From Pantoea agglomerans (GTDB taxonomy: Bacteria; Pseudomonadota; Gammaproteobacteria; Enterobacterales; Enterobacteriaceae): DNA of 64,000 nucleotides. Made by a program: the position numbers and the translations under genes. The stretch lies in assembly GCF_020149765.1 (NCBI RefSeq), contig NZ_CP083809.1:62001-126000 (forward strand), read 5' to 3'. Under the pieces are notes generated by a model that did not search any database, was not told where the DNA came from, and saw only the letters and a list, made by a program, of their open reading frames with translations. Of the stretch, positions 1 to 10,658 are shown piece by piece (position 1 is the stretch's first letter; each line of letters opens with the position of its first letter).

Positions 1-7
1 AAGAGGG

Positions 8-2659
8 TTAACCGGTGTTGCGCATACCCGCGGCGACGCCCGCGATGGTCACCATCAGCGCCTGCTCGACGCGCGGATCGACCTCTTCGCCGCGCGCTTC
101 CTGATCGCGCGAACGCTGCAGCAGCTCCGCCTGCAGCACGTTGAGCGGATCGGTGTAGACGTTACGCAGCGCGATCGACTCGGCTATCCAGGGCTGATCC
201 GCCATCAGATGCGCGTCGTTGGCGATGGTCAGCACCGCTTTAATGTCGGCGTCAAGCTGGTCGCGCAGCTGTTTACCCAGCGGCCACAGCGTTTTGTCCA
301 CCAGACGCTGATCGTAATATTCCGCCAGCCACAGGTCAGCTTTGGCGAACACCATCTCCAGCATGCCTAACCGCGTGGAGAAGAACGGCCAGTCGCGGCA
401 CATCGCTTCGAGCTGATCCTGATGGCCTTCGTCCATCGCCTTTTGCAGCGCTGCGCCCGCGCCGAGCCAGGCGGGCAGCATCAGACGGTTCTGCGTCCAG
501 GCGAAGATCCAGGGAATGGCGCGCAGCGACTCGACGCCGCCGGTCGGGCGACGCTTCGCCGGACGCGATCCGAGCGGCAGCTTGCCCAGCTCCTGTTCCG
601 GCGTGGCGGAGCGGAAGTAGGGCACGAAGTCCGGGTTTTCGCGCACGTAGCCGCGATACATGGCGCAGGAGTGCTGTGAGAGCTGATCCATAATGGTGTG
701 CCACTCTTTCTTCGGCTCCGGCGGCGGCAGCAGGTTCGCTTCCAGAATCGCGCCGGTGTAGAGCGACAGGCTGGCGATGGTGACTTCCGGCAAACCATAC
801 TTAAAGCGGATCATCTCGCCCTGTTCGGTTACGCGCAGGCCGCCTTTCAGGCTGCCCGGCGGCTGTGACAGCAGCGCCGCGTGCGCAGGCGCGCCGCCGC
901 GGCCGATGCTGCCGCCGCGGCCGTGGAACAGCGTCAGCGCGATGCCGGCTTTCTCGCAGGTTTTGATCAGCGCGTCCTGCGCCTGATACTGCGCCCAGCT
1001 GGCGGCCATCACCCCGGCATCTTTCGCCGAGTCGGAGTAGCCGATCATTACCATCTGTTTGCCCTGAATAAAGCCGCGATACCAGTCGATATTCAGCAGC
1101 TGGCTCATAACGTCATTGGCGTTGTTGAGGTCGTCGAGGGTCTCAAACAGCGGCGCGACCGGCATGGCGAAGGTAATGCCCGCCTCTTTCAGCAGCAGAT
1201 GCACCGCCAGCACGTCGGACGGCGTCTTCGCCATCGAGATAACGTAGGCGGCAATCGAGCCTTGCGGCGCTTCGGCGGCGACGCGGCAGGTTTCCAGCAC
1301 TTCGCGCGTCTCGTCGCTCGGCGCCCAGTGGCGCGGCAGCAGCGGACGTTTGGAGTTAAGCTCGCGTACCAGGAAGGCCTGCTTATCCGCTTCCGACCAG
1401 CTTTCATAGTCGCCGAGGCCGAGATAGCGGGTCACTTCAGCGATCGCTTCGGTATGGCGCGTGCTCTCCTGACGCAGATCGATGCGCACCAGCGGCACGC
1501 CGAAGCACTTCACGCGGCGCAGCGTATCCAGCAGCTGACCGTTGGCGATAATGCCCATGTCGCACTGCTGCAGCGACTGATAGATAGCGTAAAGCGGCGT
1601 CCAGAGCTGATCGTTGGAGACCAGCAGATCGGCAGGACGCGGCAGATGCTCGCCCTTCAGGCGGCGCTCAAGCCAGGACTGGGTGGCGAGCAGCTGGCTG
1701 CGCATGCGCTTCAGAATCACGCGGTAAGGCTCAATCGCCTCCGGGTCGCCGCACAGCTCGCGCACCTCGTCGCTGCATTCAGACATCGAGAGCTCGGAGA
1801 TCAGCACGCCGATATCGCGCAGAAAGAGGTCGGCGGCTTTCCAGCGGCTGAGCTGCATGGCGTGACGCGTCACCGTGGCGGTGACGTTGGGGTTGCCGTC
1901 ACGGTCGCCGCCCATCCAGGAGGTAAATTTCACCGGCACGAAATCTACCGGCAGCTTCACGCCGAACGCCTCTTCGACCTGTTCGTTCAGCTCGCGCAGA
2001 AAGGCGGGTACGCCTTCCCACAGGCTATTCTCCACCACGGCGAAGCCCCATTTGGCTTCGTCGATCGGCGTCGGCCGATATTTGCGGATCTCATCGGTGT
2101 GCCACGCCTGCGCCACCAGCTGTCGCAGGCGGCGCATAATCTGGTTGCGCTCATAGTCAGAGATGTCGCTGTGATCGAGCTGCTTCAGGCAGCTGTTCAC
2201 CTCGACCAGCTTGTGGATCAGGGTGCGGCGGGTGATCTCGGTGGGATGCGCCGTCAGCACCAGCTCCAGCGACAGCGATTCAATCGCTGCACGGATCGCG
2301 CTTTCGCTGACGTCGGGCTGTTGTTTAAGACGATCAAAGGTGGTTTTCAACAGTTCGGGATGGTTCGCGCCGTCGCCGCTGCGTGAAATGGTCTGATACT
2401 GTTCGGCGACGTTGGTCAGGTTAAGAAACTGGCTAAAAGCGCGTGCCACCGGCAGCAGCTCGTCGTTCGACAGATTTTGCAGCGTGTTAAGCAGTTCCTT
2501 GCGATGAGTGTCATTTCCCGCACGGGATGACTTTGAGAGTTTGCGGATGGTCTCCACCCGGTCGAGGATGTTCTCTCCTAGTGCATCCTTGATCGTATCC
2601 CCGAGCAGTTTGCCGAGCATACTGACATTACTTCGCATTGCGGAATATTGTTCGTTCAT
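8..2659 (-). CDS. ppc: Phosphoenolpyruvate carboxylase
   Basis: Cytoplasmic enzyme that adds bicarbonate to phosphoenolpyruvate to give oxaloacetate, replenishing the TCA cycle. The 883 residues equal the E. coli length. Visible signatures are LTAHPTE with catalytic His138, the [10 protein letters not shown] block, [11 protein letters not shown], the glycine-rich loop [12 protein letters not shown], and a C-terminus ending in RNTG, typical of the allosteric aspartate site region. The start is the only ATG that gives the E. coli-like N-terminus MNEQYSAM; its ribosome binding site is weak. It lies downstream of argE on the same strand, as in E. coli, across a 285-bp gap, so it is probably transcribed on its own. 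Confidence 0.98.
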   Translation of the reverse strand: MNEQYSAMRSNVSMLGKLLGDTIKDALGENILDRVETIRKLSKSSRAGNDTHRKELLNTLQNLSNDELLPVARAFSQFLNLTNVAEQYQTISRSGDGANHPELLKTTFDRLKQQPDVSESAIRAAIESLSLELVLTAHPTEITRRTLIHKLVEVNSCLKQLDHSDISDYERNQIMRRLRQLVAQAWHTDEIRKYRPTPIDEAKWGFAVVENSLWEGVPAFLRELNEQVEEAFGVKLPVDFVPVKFTSWMGGDRDGNPNVTATVTRHAMQLSRWKAADLFLRDIGVLISELSMSECSDEVRELCGDPEAIEPYRVILKRMRSQLLATQSWLERRLKGEHLPRPADLLVSNDQLWTPLYAIYQSLQQCDMGIIANGQLLDTLRRVKCFGVPLVRIDLRQESTRHTEAIAEVTRYLGLGDYESWSEADKQAFLVRELNSKRPLLPRHWAPSDETREVLETCRVAAEAPQGSIAAYVISMAKTPSDVLAVHLLLKEAGITFAMPVAPLFETLDDLNNANDVMSQLLNIDWYRGFIQGKQMVMIGYSDSAKDAGVMAASWAQYQAQDALIKTCEKAGIALTLFHGRGGSIGRGGAPAHAALLSQPPGSLKGGLRVTEQGEMIRFKYGLPEVTIASLSLYTGAILEANLLPPPEPKKEWHTIMDQLSQHSCAMYRGYVRENPDFVPYFRSATPEQELGKLPLGSRPAKRRPTGGVESLRAIPWIFAWTQNRLMLPAWLGAGAALQKAMDEGHQDQLEAMCRDWPFFSTRLGMLEMVFAKADLWLAEYYDQRLVDKTLWPLGKQLRDQLDADIKAVLTIANDAHLMADQPWIAESIALRNVYTDPLNVLQAELLQRSRDQEARGEEVDPRVEQALMVTIAGVAAGMRNTG

Positions 2660-2944
2660 GTGACCCTGACACCCTTATCGTCTTTGTAAACTTCTACACC
2701 CAGCGTTCGCGGCCAGGCCGAAACTGCATGAGTAATCACCCACCGGGCATAACATCGTCTTTTATCTAGCCACGTAAACCTGGCGACGTCAATGCGCATA
2801 AGCGCCCGGTAACATGCGGCTAACTGCTGGAAATTCAAAGATTTTAAATAGAGAGGAGCGGGATAAGTTATTCTTATCAACAAATCCCGCGTATTGAACA
2901 GGAAATTTACTTTCTTAACAGTAGATTGCCCTGTTTATTGCGTA
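2660..2944. other. ppc-argE intergenic region
   Basis: 285 bp without a convincing gene. It should hold the leftward ppc promoter and the argE 3' end. A short open frame on the minus strand abuts ppc but resembles no known protein. The only clear structure is the inverted repeat GATAAG-TTATT-CTTATC at 2862-2878; I cannot assign it to a regulator. No strong terminator for argE is visible. Confidence 0.5.
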
Positions 2945-4093
2945 TCAGTGGCAAAAGTGCTGCACAACCTGCGCGATCAGGGCGCGAGTCGGCTTAATAA
3001 ATGCGGTATCGATAAATTCATCTGGCTGATGCGCCTGGTTGATCGATCCCGGCCCCAGTACCAGCGTCGGGCACAGCTCCTGAATAAACGGCGCTTCGGT
3101 GCAGTAGTTCACCACTTCGGTCTGCGTGCCGAGCAGTTTTTCCACCACGGCGACCAGTTCGTGACTGGCCGGGCATTCGTAGCCCGGAATCGGCGGATGC
3201 AGCTCGCCGACCGTAAGCCGTCCCGGCCAGCGCGCGCTGACCGGCGCCAGCGACTCGTTCAGCAGCCCTTCCAGGTCGTTTAGCGACAGGCCCGGCAGCG
3301 GACGAATATCCATGTGCAGCTCGCAGCAGGCGCAGATGCGGTTCGCCGCGTCGCCGCCGTGGATATGGCCGAAGTTCATGGTCGGATAGGGAATGGCGAA
3401 GCCGTCGTGGTGATAGCGCTCTTTCAGGGTATTGCGCAGCTGCATCAGATGACCGATGGCGTCGTGCATCAGTTCGATAGCGTTGACGCCGCGCGCCGGA
3501 TCGCTGGAGTGGCCAGACTGGCCCTGCACGCGAATAACGTGCGAGAGATGGCCTTTATGCGCGCGCACCGGCTTCAGCGAGGTCGGCTCGCCGATAATGG
3601 CGCAGTCTGGGCGAATGCTCGCCGTTTCAGAGAAGTACTTCGCGCCCGCCATGGTGGTCTCTTCATCGGCGGTGGCGAGAATATAGAGCGGCTTGCTGAG
3701 TTTGCTGACGTCGACGTCGCGCAGCGTGTCGAGGATAAAGGCGAAGAAGCCTTTCATATCGGCGGTGCCCAGGCCGTAGAGCTTGTTGTCGTGCTCCGTC
3801 AGGGTAAAGGGATCGCGCGTCCAGCGCCCGTCGTCGAACGGCACGGTATCGGTATGGCCCGCCAGCAGCAGACCGCCTGCGCCGCTGCCGCTGCGCGCCA
3901 GCAGGTTAAATTTATGGCGCGTGCCCGGCACCGGCTGTACCTCTACGTTAAAGCCGAGATCGCGGAACCAGCCTGCCAGCAAATTGATTAAAGTTTCATT
4001 GCTCTGATCGAGCGCGGCGTCGGTTGCGCTGATGCTCGGTGTGGCAATCAGCTGGCGGTAGAGTTCGATAAAAGGCGGTAATTTTGTCTTCAC
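2945..4093 (-). CDS. argE: Acetylornithine deacetylase
   Basis: Hydrolyses N2-acetyl-L-ornithine to ornithine and acetate, the deacetylation step of the linear enterobacterial arginine pathway. The 382-residue protein is an M20-family metallohydrolase. Di-metal ligands are visible as His80 and Asp82 (AGHTDTV), Asp112 (TADMKG), Glu145 (ADEETT, next to catalytic Glu144), Glu169 (IGEPT) and His355 (AHQPDE). It is transcribed divergently from argCBGH, and both directions share the ArgR operator at 4115-4157, giving coordinated repression by arginine. The E. coli arrangement is the same. Confidence 0.97.
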   Translation of the reverse strand: MKTKLPPFIELYRQLIATPSISATDAALDQSNETLINLLAGWFRDLGFNVEVQPVPGTRHKFNLLARSGSGAGGLLLAGHTDTVPFDDGRWTRDPFTLTEHDNKLYGLGTADMKGFFAFILDTLRDVDVSKLSKPLYILATADEETTMAGAKYFSETASIRPDCAIIGEPTSLKPVRAHKGHLSHVIRVQGQSGHSSDPARGVNAIELMHDAIGHLMQLRNTLKERYHHDGFAIPYPTMNFGHIHGGDAANRICACCELHMDIRPLPGLSLNDLEGLLNESLAPVSARWPGRLTVGELHPPIPGYECPASHELVAVVEKLLGTQTEVVNYCTEAPFIQELCPTLVLGPGSINQAHQPDEFIDTAFIKPTRALIAQVVQHFCH

Positions 4094-4114
4094 TGTTGAC
4101 GGTCCTTGAGTTAG

Positions 4115-4157
4115 GATGTATCAATATTCATGCATTAATAGTGAATAAAAATACATT
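4115..4157. promoter_or_regulatory. ArgR operator pair between argE and argCBGH
   Basis: A tandem pair of ARG-box-like sequences. The right box, TGAATAAAAATACA at 4142-4155, has one mismatch to the consensus TGAATWWWWATTCA. The left box lies within 4117-4134; the reading TCAATATTCATGCA at 4121-4134 puts it 21 bp centre-to-centre from the right box, the usual ArgR spacing. As I recall it, the E. coli argECBH operator is almost identical here. Arginine-bound ArgR hexamers would repress both divergent promoters. Confidence 0.85.
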
Positions 4158-4261
4158 AACGCCGGTTGGCTGGGAAGCAGAAATCCTTCGCAAACGGCAT
4201 CGTGGGCAACGGGGCAAGGCCGCGACCCGGAACGTGTGACTGTAAAAAGGTATACAGCCTG

Positions 4262-5266
4262 ATGTTGAATACGCTGATCGTTGGTGCCAGTGGTTACGCT
4301 GGCGTAGAGCTCGCCACCTTCCTCAATCGCCATCCACATATGAACATAACCGCTTTGGCGGTTTCAGCGCAAAGCCCGGATGCCGGGAAGCGTCTGTCCG
4401 ATCTGCATCCGCAGCTGAAAGGCGTGGTGGATCTGCCGCTGCAGCCGTTGAGCAGCGCGGCCGAGTGGGCGGACAAGGTGGATGTGGTGTTCCTGGCGAC
4501 CGCGCATGAAGTCAGTCACGATCTGGCACCTGAGTTCCTGAAGGCCGGCTGCGTGGTGTTCGATCTCTCCGGTGCCTTCCGCGTCAACGACGGCGACTTT
4601 TATCAGCGCTATTACGGCTTCACCCATCAGCACGCCGACTGGCTCGACAAAGCGGTCTACGGCCTGGCGGAGTGGAACCACGCGCAAGTCAAAGAGGCGC
4701 AGCTGGTGGCGGTGCCGGGCTGCTATCCCACCGCGGCGCAGCTGGCGCTGAAGCCGCTGATCGAGGGCGATCTGCTTAACGCCGATCAGTGGCCGGTGAT
4801 CAACGCCACCAGCGGCGTAAGCGGTGCCGGCCGTAAAGCCAGCGTCACTACCAGCTTCTGCGAAGTGAGCCTGCAGCCGTACGGCCTGTTCAATCATCGC
4901 CATCATCCAGAAATTGTTGCCCATCTCGGCGCGCCGGTGATTTTTACGCCGCACCTCGGCAACTTCCCGCGCGGTATTCTGGCGACCATCACCTGCCGTC
5001 TGAAGGCGGGCGTCACGCACGACGACGTAGCGGCGGCGTTCCACAGCGCCTATCACGACAAGCCGCTGGTGCGCGTCTATGAGCAGGGCGTGCCGGCGCT
5101 GAAAGCGGTTATCGGCCAGCCATTCTGCGACATCGGCTTCGCGGTGCAGGACGAGCATCTGATCGTCGTCGCGGCGGAGGATAACCTGCTGAAAGGCGCT
5201 GCGTCGCAGGCGGTGCAGTGTTTGAATATTCGCTTCGGCTTCCCTGAAACGCAGTCGCTGATTTAA
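4262..5266 (+). CDS. argC: N-acetyl-gamma-glutamyl-phosphate reductase
   Basis: NADPH-dependent reduction of N-acetylglutamyl-phosphate to the semialdehyde, third step of arginine synthesis. The 334 residues match E. coli ArgC in length. An N-terminal Rossmann fold (VGASGYAG, residues 7-14) is followed by the catalytic cysteine at 154 in VPGCYPTA and the SGVSGAGRK segment. The frame stays open 96 nt upstream, but [14 protein letters not shown] is the family N-terminus and a purine-rich AAAAAGG lies about 10 nt before this ATG. It is the first gene of argCBGH. Confidence 0.97.
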   Translation: MLNTLIVGASGYAGVELATFLNRHPHMNITALAVSAQSPDAGKRLSDLHPQLKGVVDLPLQPLSSAAEWADKVDVVFLATAHEVSHDLAPEFLKAGCVVFDLSGAFRVNDGDFYQRYYGFTHQHADWLDKAVYGLAEWNHAQVKEAQLVAVPGCYPTAAQLALKPLIEGDLLNADQWPVINATSGVSGAGRKASVTTSFCEVSLQPYGLFNHRHHPEIVAHLGAPVIFTPHLGNFPRGILATITCRLKAGVTHDDVAAAFHSAYHDKPLVRVYEQGVPALKAVIGQPFCDIGFAVQDEHLIVVAAEDNLLKGAASQAVQCLNIRFGFPETQSLI

Positions 5267-5281
5267 CGGACAAGGATGCAC

Positions 5282-6058
5282 ATGACAACTCCATTAATTA
5301 TCAAACTGGGCGGCGTGCTGCTCGACAGCGAAGAGGCGCTGGCGCGCCTGTTCGACGCGCTGCTGGCTTATCGCAGCGCCCATCAGCGTCCGCTGCTGAT
5401 CGTTCACGGCGGCGGCTGCGTGGTCGACGAGCTGATGAAAAAGCTGTCGCTGCCGGTGAAGAAGAAGAACGGCCTGCGCGTTACGCCAGCCGATCAGATC
5501 GACATTATTACCGGCGCGCTGGCGGGCACCGCCAATAAAACCCTGCTCGCCTGGGCGAAAAAGCACGGCATTAAGGCGGTCGGGCTGAGCCTGGGCGACG
5601 CCGACCTGGTGAAGGTGGCGCAGTTCGATGAAGAGCTGGGACACGTCGGCCACGCCGAGCCGGGCGATCCGGCGCTGATTAACACCCTGCTGACCGCAGG
5701 CTATATGCCGATTGTCAGCTCTATCGGCATCACCGACGCGGGCGAGCTGATGAACGTCAACGCCGACCAGGCGGCGACCGCGCTGGCGGCCACGCTGGGC
5801 GCCGATCTGGTGCTGCTCTCCGACGTGAGCGGCATTCTCGACGGCAAAGGCCAGCGCATCGAAGAGATGACCGCCGCCAAAGCGGAGCAGCTTATTGCAC
5901 AAGGCATCATTACCGATGGCATGATTGTAAAAGTGAACGCGGCGCTCGACGCGGCGCGCACGCTGGGCCGCCCGGTGGATATCGCCAGCTGGCGCCACGC
6001 AGAGCAACTGCCTGACCTGTTTAACGGCGTGTCGATCGGCACCCGGATCCTCGCTTAA
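5282..6058 (+). CDS. argB: N-acetylglutamate kinase
   Basis: Phosphorylates N-acetyl-L-glutamate with ATP, second step of the arginine pathway. The 258-residue amino acid kinase shows the phosphate-binding loops IIKLGG near the N-terminus and [10 protein letters not shown], plus the conserved [11 protein letters not shown] segment. An ATG two codons upstream (5276) sits only one base after the AAGGA ribosome binding site, whereas the ATG at 5282 is 6 nt from it and gives the E. coli-like length, so 5282 is preferred. It begins 15 bp after argC. Confidence 0.97.
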   Translation: MTTPLIIKLGGVLLDSEEALARLFDALLAYRSAHQRPLLIVHGGGCVVDELMKKLSLPVKKKNGLRVTPADQIDIITGALAGTANKTLLAWAKKHGIKAVGLSLGDADLVKVAQFDEELGHVGHAEPGDPALINTLLTAGYMPIVSSIGITDAGELMNVNADQAATALAATLGADLVLLSDVSGILDGKGQRIEEMTAAKAEQLIAQGIITDGMIVKVNAALDAARTLGRPVDIASWRHAEQLPDLFNGVSIGTRILA

Positions 6059-6081
6059 CGACTTAGATTTAGGATGACGAC

Positions 6082-7299
6082 ATGAGCACGCAAAATATCA
6101 AGAAAATCGTACTGGCCTATTCCGGCGGTCTGGATACCTCCGCCATTATTCCGTGGCTGAAAGAGAACTACGGCGGCTGCGAAGTCGTGGCATTTGTGGC
6201 GGATATTGGCCAGGAGCGTAGCGATCTGGAAGGCGTGGAGAAGAAAGCGCTGCAGTCCGGCGCCTCTGAGTGCCACGTAGTCGATTTGCGTGAAGAGTTT
6301 ATCAGCGATTACGTTTATCCGGTGCTGCAGACCGGTGCGCTGTATGAAGGCACCTATCTGCTCGGCACCTCAATGGCGCGTCCGATTATCGCCAAGGCGC
6401 AGGTTGAGCTGGCGCTGAAAGTCGGCGCGGATGCGCTGTGCCACGGTGCGACCGGCAAAGGTAACGATCAGGTGCGTTTCGAAACCACCTACACCGCGCT
6501 GGCGCCGCAGCTGAAAGTGGTGGCGCCGTGGCGTGAATGGAACCTGCGTTCCCGTGAAGCGCTGCTGGACTACCTGAAAGAGCGCAATATCCCAACTACC
6601 GCGTCGCTGGAAAAAATCTATAGCCGTGACGAGAACGCCTGGCATATCTCGACCGAAGGCGGGGTGCTGGAAAGCCCGTCCAATGCGCCGAATAAAGATT
6701 GCTGGGTGTGGACCGTGGATCCGCTGGAAGCGCCCGATCAGCCGGAAAACGTCACCGTCACCGTGGAAAAAGGCCGCGTTGTCGCGGTGAACGGCGAAAG
6801 GCTGAGCCCGTTCCAGTGTCTGGAAGTGCTGAACGCCATCGGCGCGAAGCATGGCGTAGGCCGTATCGACATCGTGGAAAACCGTCTGGTCGGCATCAAG
6901 TCGCGCGGCTGCTACGAAACCCCTGGCGGCACCATTATGGTCAACGCGCTGCGCGCGGTTGAGCAGCTGGTACTGGATCGCGACAGCTTCAAATGGCGCG
7001 AGCAGCTGGGCCATGAGATGTCTTACGTAGTTTACGACGGCCGCTGGTTTGCGCCGCTGCGTAAGTCAATCCAGGCCGCTGCCGAGTCGCTGGCCGAAGA
7101 GGTAAATGGCGAAGTCGTGCTGCAGCTCTATAAAGGTCAGGCGACGGCGATCCAGAAACGCTCCTCTAACAGCCTCTACTCGGAAGAGTTCGCCACCTTC
7201 GGCGAAGACGAGGTTTACGATCACCGTCACGCAGGCGGCTTTATCCGTCTGTTCTCGCTCTCTTCGCGCATTCGCGCCCTGAACGAGCAGAAGAAGTAA
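6082..7299 (+). CDS. argG: Argininosuccinate synthase
   Basis: Condenses citrulline with aspartate using ATP, forming argininosuccinate. The 405-residue protein starts with the PP-loop AYSGGLDTS (residues 12-20) and carries [12 protein letters not shown] and [14 protein letters not shown], which contact citrulline and ATP. In E. coli argG is a longer, distinct-type gene at a separate locus. Here it lies inside the operon between argB and argH, so one ArgR-controlled transcript covers four arginine enzymes. The gap to argB is 23 bp. Confidence 0.97.
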   Translation: MSTQNIKKIVLAYSGGLDTSAIIPWLKENYGGCEVVAFVADIGQERSDLEGVEKKALQSGASECHVVDLREEFISDYVYPVLQTGALYEGTYLLGTSMARPIIAKAQVELALKVGADALCHGATGKGNDQVRFETTYTALAPQLKVVAPWREWNLRSREALLDYLKERNIPTTASLEKIYSRDENAWHISTEGGVLESPSNAPNKDCWVWTVDPLEAPDQPENVTVTVEKGRVVAVNGERLSPFQCLEVLNAIGAKHGVGRIDIVENRLVGIKSRGCYETPGGTIMVNALRAVEQLVLDRDSFKWREQLGHEMSYVVYDGRWFAPLRKSIQAAAESLAEEVNGEVVLQLYKGQATAIQKRSSNSLYSEEFATFGEDEVYDHRHAGGFIRLFSLSSRIRALNEQKK

Positions 7300-7304
7300 T
7301 AACC

Positions 7305-7362
7305 GGCGAGGCGTGTGCCTCGCCCAACCAGATTTCGCAGAGGCGGCTTCGGGCCGCCTCTG
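7305..7362 (+). repeat. Two intercistronic hairpins between argG and argH
   Basis: Two perfect inverted repeats sit in tandem between argG and argH. The first is GGCGAGGC-GTGT-GCCTCGCC at 7305-7324. The second is CAGAGGCGGC-TTCGG-GCCGCCTCTG at 7338-7362, a 10-bp stem with a 5-nt loop. No T-run follows either, so they are unlikely to terminate fully. They may stabilise the argCBG message or lower argH expression. Confidence 0.75.
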
Positions 7363-7386
7363 GTTTAAGGATTGAAGGAGTTTCAC

Positions 7387-8760
7387 ATGGCACTTTGGGG
7401 CGGACGTTTTACCCAGGCAGCAGACCAACGTTTCAAACAGTTCAACGATTCGCTGCGCTTTGACTATCGTCTGGCGGAGCAGGATATTGTCGGCTCCATC
7501 GCCTGGTCCAAAGCGCTGGTGACGGTTAACGTGCTGAGCAATGATGAGCAGCAGCAGCTGGAGCATGCACTGAATGCGCTGCTGGCTGAGGTGCAGGCGG
7601 ATCCAGAACAGATCCTGCAAAGCGATGCCGAAGATATCCACAGCTGGGTTGAAGGCCAGCTGATTGAGAAAGTCGGCGCGCTGGGCAAGAAGCTGCATAC
7701 CGGCCGCAGCCGTAACGATCAGGTCGCCACCGATCTGAAGCTCTGGTGTAAAATGCAGGTCGAGGCGCTGCTGGGTGCGACGCGCGAGCTGCAGCAGGCG
7801 CTGACGGCGACCGCCGAAGCCAACCAGGATGCGGTAATGCCGGGCTATACCCACCTGCAGCGCGCCCAGCCGGTGACCTTCGCTCACTGGTGTCTCGCCT
7901 ATGTTGAAATGCTGGCGCGCGACGAAAGCCGTCTGCAGGATACGCTGAAGCGTCTCGACGTCAGCCCGCTCGGCTGCGGCGCGCTGGCGGGCACCGCCTA
8001 TGAGATTGACCGCGAACAGCTGGCCGGCTGGCTGGGCTTCGCCTCCGCGACCCGCAACAGCCTGGATACCGTCTCCGATCGCGATCACGTGCTGGAGCTG
8101 CTGGCCGATGCCTCTATCGGCATGGTACATCTGTCGCGCTTCGCCGAAGATTTAATCTTTTTCAACACCGGCGAAGCGGGTTTTGTCGAGCTGTCTGATA
8201 AGGTGACCTCCGGCTCATCGCTGATGCCGCAGAAGAAAAATCCAGACGCGCTGGAGCTGATCCGCGGCAAGTGTGGCCGCGTGCAGGGCGCGCTGACCGG
8301 CATGATGATGACGCTGAAAGGCCTGCCGCTCGCCTACAACAAAGATATGCAGGAAGATAAAGAGGGATTGTTCGACGCGCTCGACACCTGGCTGGACTGT
8401 CTGCATATGTCGGCGCTGGTGCTGGATGGCATTCAGGTAAAACGTCCGCGCTGCCAGGAAGCGGCGGAGCAGGGCTACGCTAACTCGACTGAGCTGGCCG
8501 ACTATCTGGTGGCGAAGGGAGTGCCGTTCCGCGAAGCGCACCACATCGTTGGGGAAGCGGTCGTGGAAGCGATCGGGCAGGGCGTGGCGCTGGAAGCGCT
8601 GTCGCTGGCGCAGCTAAAGCAGTTCAGCGCGGCGATTGAAGAGGACGTTTACCCTGTTCTGGCGCTGCAGTCCTGCCTGGAAAAACGTAATGCGAAAGGC
8701 GGCGTCGCTCCGCAGCAGGTGGCATCCGCCATCGCCGAGGCGAAAAAGCGTCTCGGCTGA
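7387..8760 (+). CDS. argH: Argininosuccinate lyase
   Basis: Cleaves argininosuccinate to arginine and fumarate, the last step of the pathway. The 457-residue member of the fumarase/aspartase superfamily shows the signature loop [11 protein letters not shown] with its catalytic serine, and [10 protein letters not shown] upstream. The start [10 protein letters not shown] is chosen over an ATG five codons earlier because GAAGGAG lies at the right distance before 7387 and the length then equals E. coli ArgH. It is the last gene of argCBGH; the terminator beyond it is oriented for the opposing gene. Confidence 0.97.
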   Translation: MALWGGRFTQAADQRFKQFNDSLRFDYRLAEQDIVGSIAWSKALVTVNVLSNDEQQQLEHALNALLAEVQADPEQILQSDAEDIHSWVEGQLIEKVGALGKKLHTGRSRNDQVATDLKLWCKMQVEALLGATRELQQALTATAEANQDAVMPGYTHLQRAQPVTFAHWCLAYVEMLARDESRLQDTLKRLDVSPLGCGALAGTAYEIDREQLAGWLGFASATRNSLDTVSDRDHVLELLADASIGMVHLSRFAEDLIFFNTGEAGFVELSDKVTSGSSLMPQKKNPDALELIRGKCGRVQGALTGMMMTLKGLPLAYNKDMQEDKEGLFDALDTWLDCLHMSALVLDGIQVKRPRCQEAAEQGYANSTELADYLVAKGVPFREAHHIVGEAVVEAIGQGVALEALSLAQLKQFSAAIEEDVYPVLALQSCLEKRNAKGGVAPQQVASAIAEAKKRLG

Positions 8761-8776
8761 TCGGCAGGCAAAAAAA

Positions 8777-8797
8777 AGCGGGCAATAATTGCCCGCT
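8777..8797 (-). terminator. Terminator for the prx-grx gene, between convergent argH and prx-grx
   Basis: A 9-bp stem AGCGGGCAA/TTGCCCGCT with a 3-nt loop. On the minus strand it is followed by eight T residues (the A-run at 8770-8777), so it is a strong intrinsic terminator for the leftward gene. For argH the stem could still block transcription, but no T-run follows on the plus strand. Confidence 0.85.
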
Positions 8798-8879
8798 AAC
8801 CTCTAGCTTCGGAATTTAATTACTATTTTTATAGGCACATCATCAGAGGGCCAGCGCTCCGGCTGACACAGTGATTCTT

Positions 8880-9614
8880 TTACGCTGACAGCAGGTACTG
8901 CTCCAGATCGTCGCTGCCACCGATATGGCGACCGCCGATAAAGACCTGCGGCACCGTGGCGCGGCCCGATACGGCGCGCAGGCTAACGGTGGTGGCATCC
9001 TGACCCAGCACAATCTCTTCAAACGGCATATTGTTGTCGATCAGCATCTGTTTCGCTTTGGTGCAGAACGGGCAGCCAGGTTTGGTAAAGAGCGAGACCG
9101 ACTCCTGCACTTTGAATTCTGGCGCCAGATAGCGCAGCAGGGTATCGGCGTCGGAAACCTCAAAGGGATCGCCAGGCTTGTCTGGCTCAACAAACATCTT
9201 CTCGATTACGCCGTTGCGCACCAGCATCGAATAACGCCACGAGCGCGCGCCGAAACCGAGGTCCCCTTTCTCAACCAGCATCTCCATTCCGCGCGTAAAC
9301 TCGCCGTTGCCGTCTGGAATAAAGGTAATATTTTCTGCGCGCTGCTCCGCTTTCCAGGCGTTCATTACAAAGGTGTCGTTAACCGACACGCAGAGAATGC
9401 TGTCAACGCCATGCTGGGCAAAGACGTTGTAAAGTTCGTTGTAGCGCGGCAGATGGCTCGATGAACAGGTGGGCGTAAAGGCGCCCGGCAGCGAAAAGAC
9501 GATAACCGTCTTGTCTTTGAACAGCTCATCGGTAGTAACGTCTACCCAACGATCGCCCTGTCGGGTATGAAATACGACCTGCGGAACGGGCTTACCTTCC
9601 TGAGTTGCAAACAT
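8880..9614 (-). CDS. Peroxiredoxin-glutaredoxin fusion protein
   Basis: Predicted cytoplasmic peroxidase that reduces H2O2 and alkyl hydroperoxides using glutathione through its own glutaredoxin domain. Residues 1-165 form a Prx5-type peroxiredoxin with the peroxidatic cysteine at 50 (GAFTPTC). Residues 170-244 form a glutaredoxin with CPFC at 181-184 and the cis-proline TVPQVFIGG. The 244-residue length is that of hybrid Prx/Grx proteins such as the Haemophilus one. It is divergent from oxyR with the OxyR operator between them, so peroxide induction by OxyR is likely. This is the position where E. coli carries the OxyS RNA. Confidence 0.95.
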   Translation of the reverse strand: MFATQEGKPVPQVVFHTRQGDRWVDVTTDELFKDKTVIVFSLPGAFTPTCSSSHLPRYNELYNVFAQHGVDSILCVSVNDTFVMNAWKAEQRAENITFIPDGNGEFTRGMEMLVEKGDLGFGARSWRYSMLVRNGVIEKMFVEPDKPGDPFEVSDADTLLRYLAPEFKVQESVSLFTKPGCPFCTKAKQMLIDNNMPFEEIVLGQDATTVSLRAVSGRATVPQVFIGGRHIGGSDDLEQYLLSA

Positions 9615-9675
9615 ATTTTCTCCTTGAGAGCAGATCGCCTGAATTTGTTGCGTGCATTATTCTGATCATTGCTTG

Positions 9676-9710
9676 ATAGGGCTAATCGTTCATTGCTATC
9701 CTATCTATCG
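9676..9710. promoter_or_regulatory. OxyR operator in the prx-grx/oxyR divergent region
   Basis: Begins ATAGGGCTAATCGTTC and continues through CTATCCTATCTATCGCC. This fits loosely the four spaced ATAG/CTAT half-sites of OxyR and is almost base-for-base the E. coli oxyR-oxyS operator as I recall it. OxyR would autorepress oxyR here and activate the divergent gene under peroxide stress. Confidence 0.8.
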
Positions 9711-9740
9711 CCACGGGCTATCGTGGTCTGGAGGATAACA

Positions 9741-10658
9741 ATGAACATTCGCGATCTTGAATACCTGGTTTCGCTTGCCGAGCATCGCCACTTCCGCCGG
9801 GCGGCGGATGCGTGCCACGTCAGCCAGCCGACGCTCAGCGGACAGATCCGCAAGCTGGAAGATGAGCTGGGCGTGATGCTGCTGGAGCGAACCAGCCGTA
9901 AAGTGTTGTTCACCCAGGCGGGCATGCTGCTGGTCGATCAGGCGCGCACCGTGCTGCGGGAAGTTAAAGTATTAAAAGAGATGGCGAGCCAGCAGGGCGA
10001 AGCCATGTCCGGACCGCTGCATATCGGGCTTATCCCCACTACCGGCCCCTACCTGCTGCCGCAAATCATTCCTATGCTACATCGCACTTTTCCCAAGCTG
10101 GAAATGTATCTGCACGAGGCGCAGACGCAGCAGCTGCTGGCGCAGCTCGACAGCGGCAAGCTCGACTGTGCCATCCTGGCGCTGGTGAAAGAGAGTGAAG
10201 CCTTTATTGAGGTGCCGCTGTTCGACGAGCCGATGAAGCTGGCGGTTTATCAGGATCACCCGTGGCGCGACCGCGATCGCGTGCCGATGTCCGATCTGGC
10301 GGGCGAAAAGCTGTTGATGCTGGAAGACGGCCACTGCCTGCGCGATCAGGCGATGGGCTTCTGCTTTGAGGCGGGTGCGGATGAAGATACGCATTTTCGC
10401 GCCACCAGTCTGGAGACGCTGCGCAATATGGTCGCGGCTGGAAGCGGCATCACGCTGCTGCCCGCGCTGGCTGTGCCGCAGGAGCGCGTGCGCGACGGCG
10501 TATGCTATCTGCCGTGCTATAAGCCTGTGCCGCAGCGCACCATCGCGCTGGTCTATCGACCCGGTTCGCCTCTGCGCAGCCGCTATGAGCAGCTGGCAGA
10601 AGCGATTCGCACGCACATGCAGGGCTATCTCGATACCACGTTAAAACAGGCGGTTTAA
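9741..10658 (+). CDS. oxyR: Hydrogen peroxide-sensing regulator OxyR
   Basis: LysR-family transcription factor that senses H2O2 through reversible disulfide formation. The 305 residues match E. coli OxyR. The winged helix-turn-helix is at residues 1-60 ([20 protein letters not shown]). The redox cysteines are at 199 (DGHCLRDQ) and 208 (AMGFCFEAG). The start [10 protein letters not shown] follows GGAGG. The frame is open upstream to 9669, but that extension would lie inside the operator. Its last 18 nt overlap the tail of convergent sthA. Confidence 0.98.
   Translation: MNIRDLEYLVSLAEHRHFRRAADACHVSQPTLSGQIRKLEDELGVMLLERTSRKVLFTQAGMLLVDQARTVLREVKVLKEMASQQGEAMSGPLHIGLIPTTGPYLLPQIIPMLHRTFPKLEMYLHEAQTQQLLAQLDSGKLDCAILALVKESEAFIEVPLFDEPMKLAVYQDHPWRDRDRVPMSDLAGEKLLMLEDGHCLRDQAMGFCFEAGADEDTHFRATSLETLRNMVAAGSGITLLPALAVPQERVRDGVCYLPCYKPVPQRTIALVYRPGSPLRSRYEQLAEAIRTHMQGYLDTTLKQAV

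Noticed and set aside
881..2386. Long open frame on the plus strand across ppc
   Set aside because: It is a shadow of ppc caused by high GC at third positions; the translation has no recognisable domain and ppc is certain.
2656..2883. 75-codon frame between ppc and argE on the minus strand
   Set aside because: Overlaps the ppc start, has no ribosome binding site and resembles no protein; it more likely covers the ppc promoter and leader.
4166..4261. Possible 32-residue N-terminal extension of argC
   Set aside because: The extension crosses the promoter-operator side of the gene, is not conserved in the ArgC family and lacks a better ribosome binding site than the internal start.
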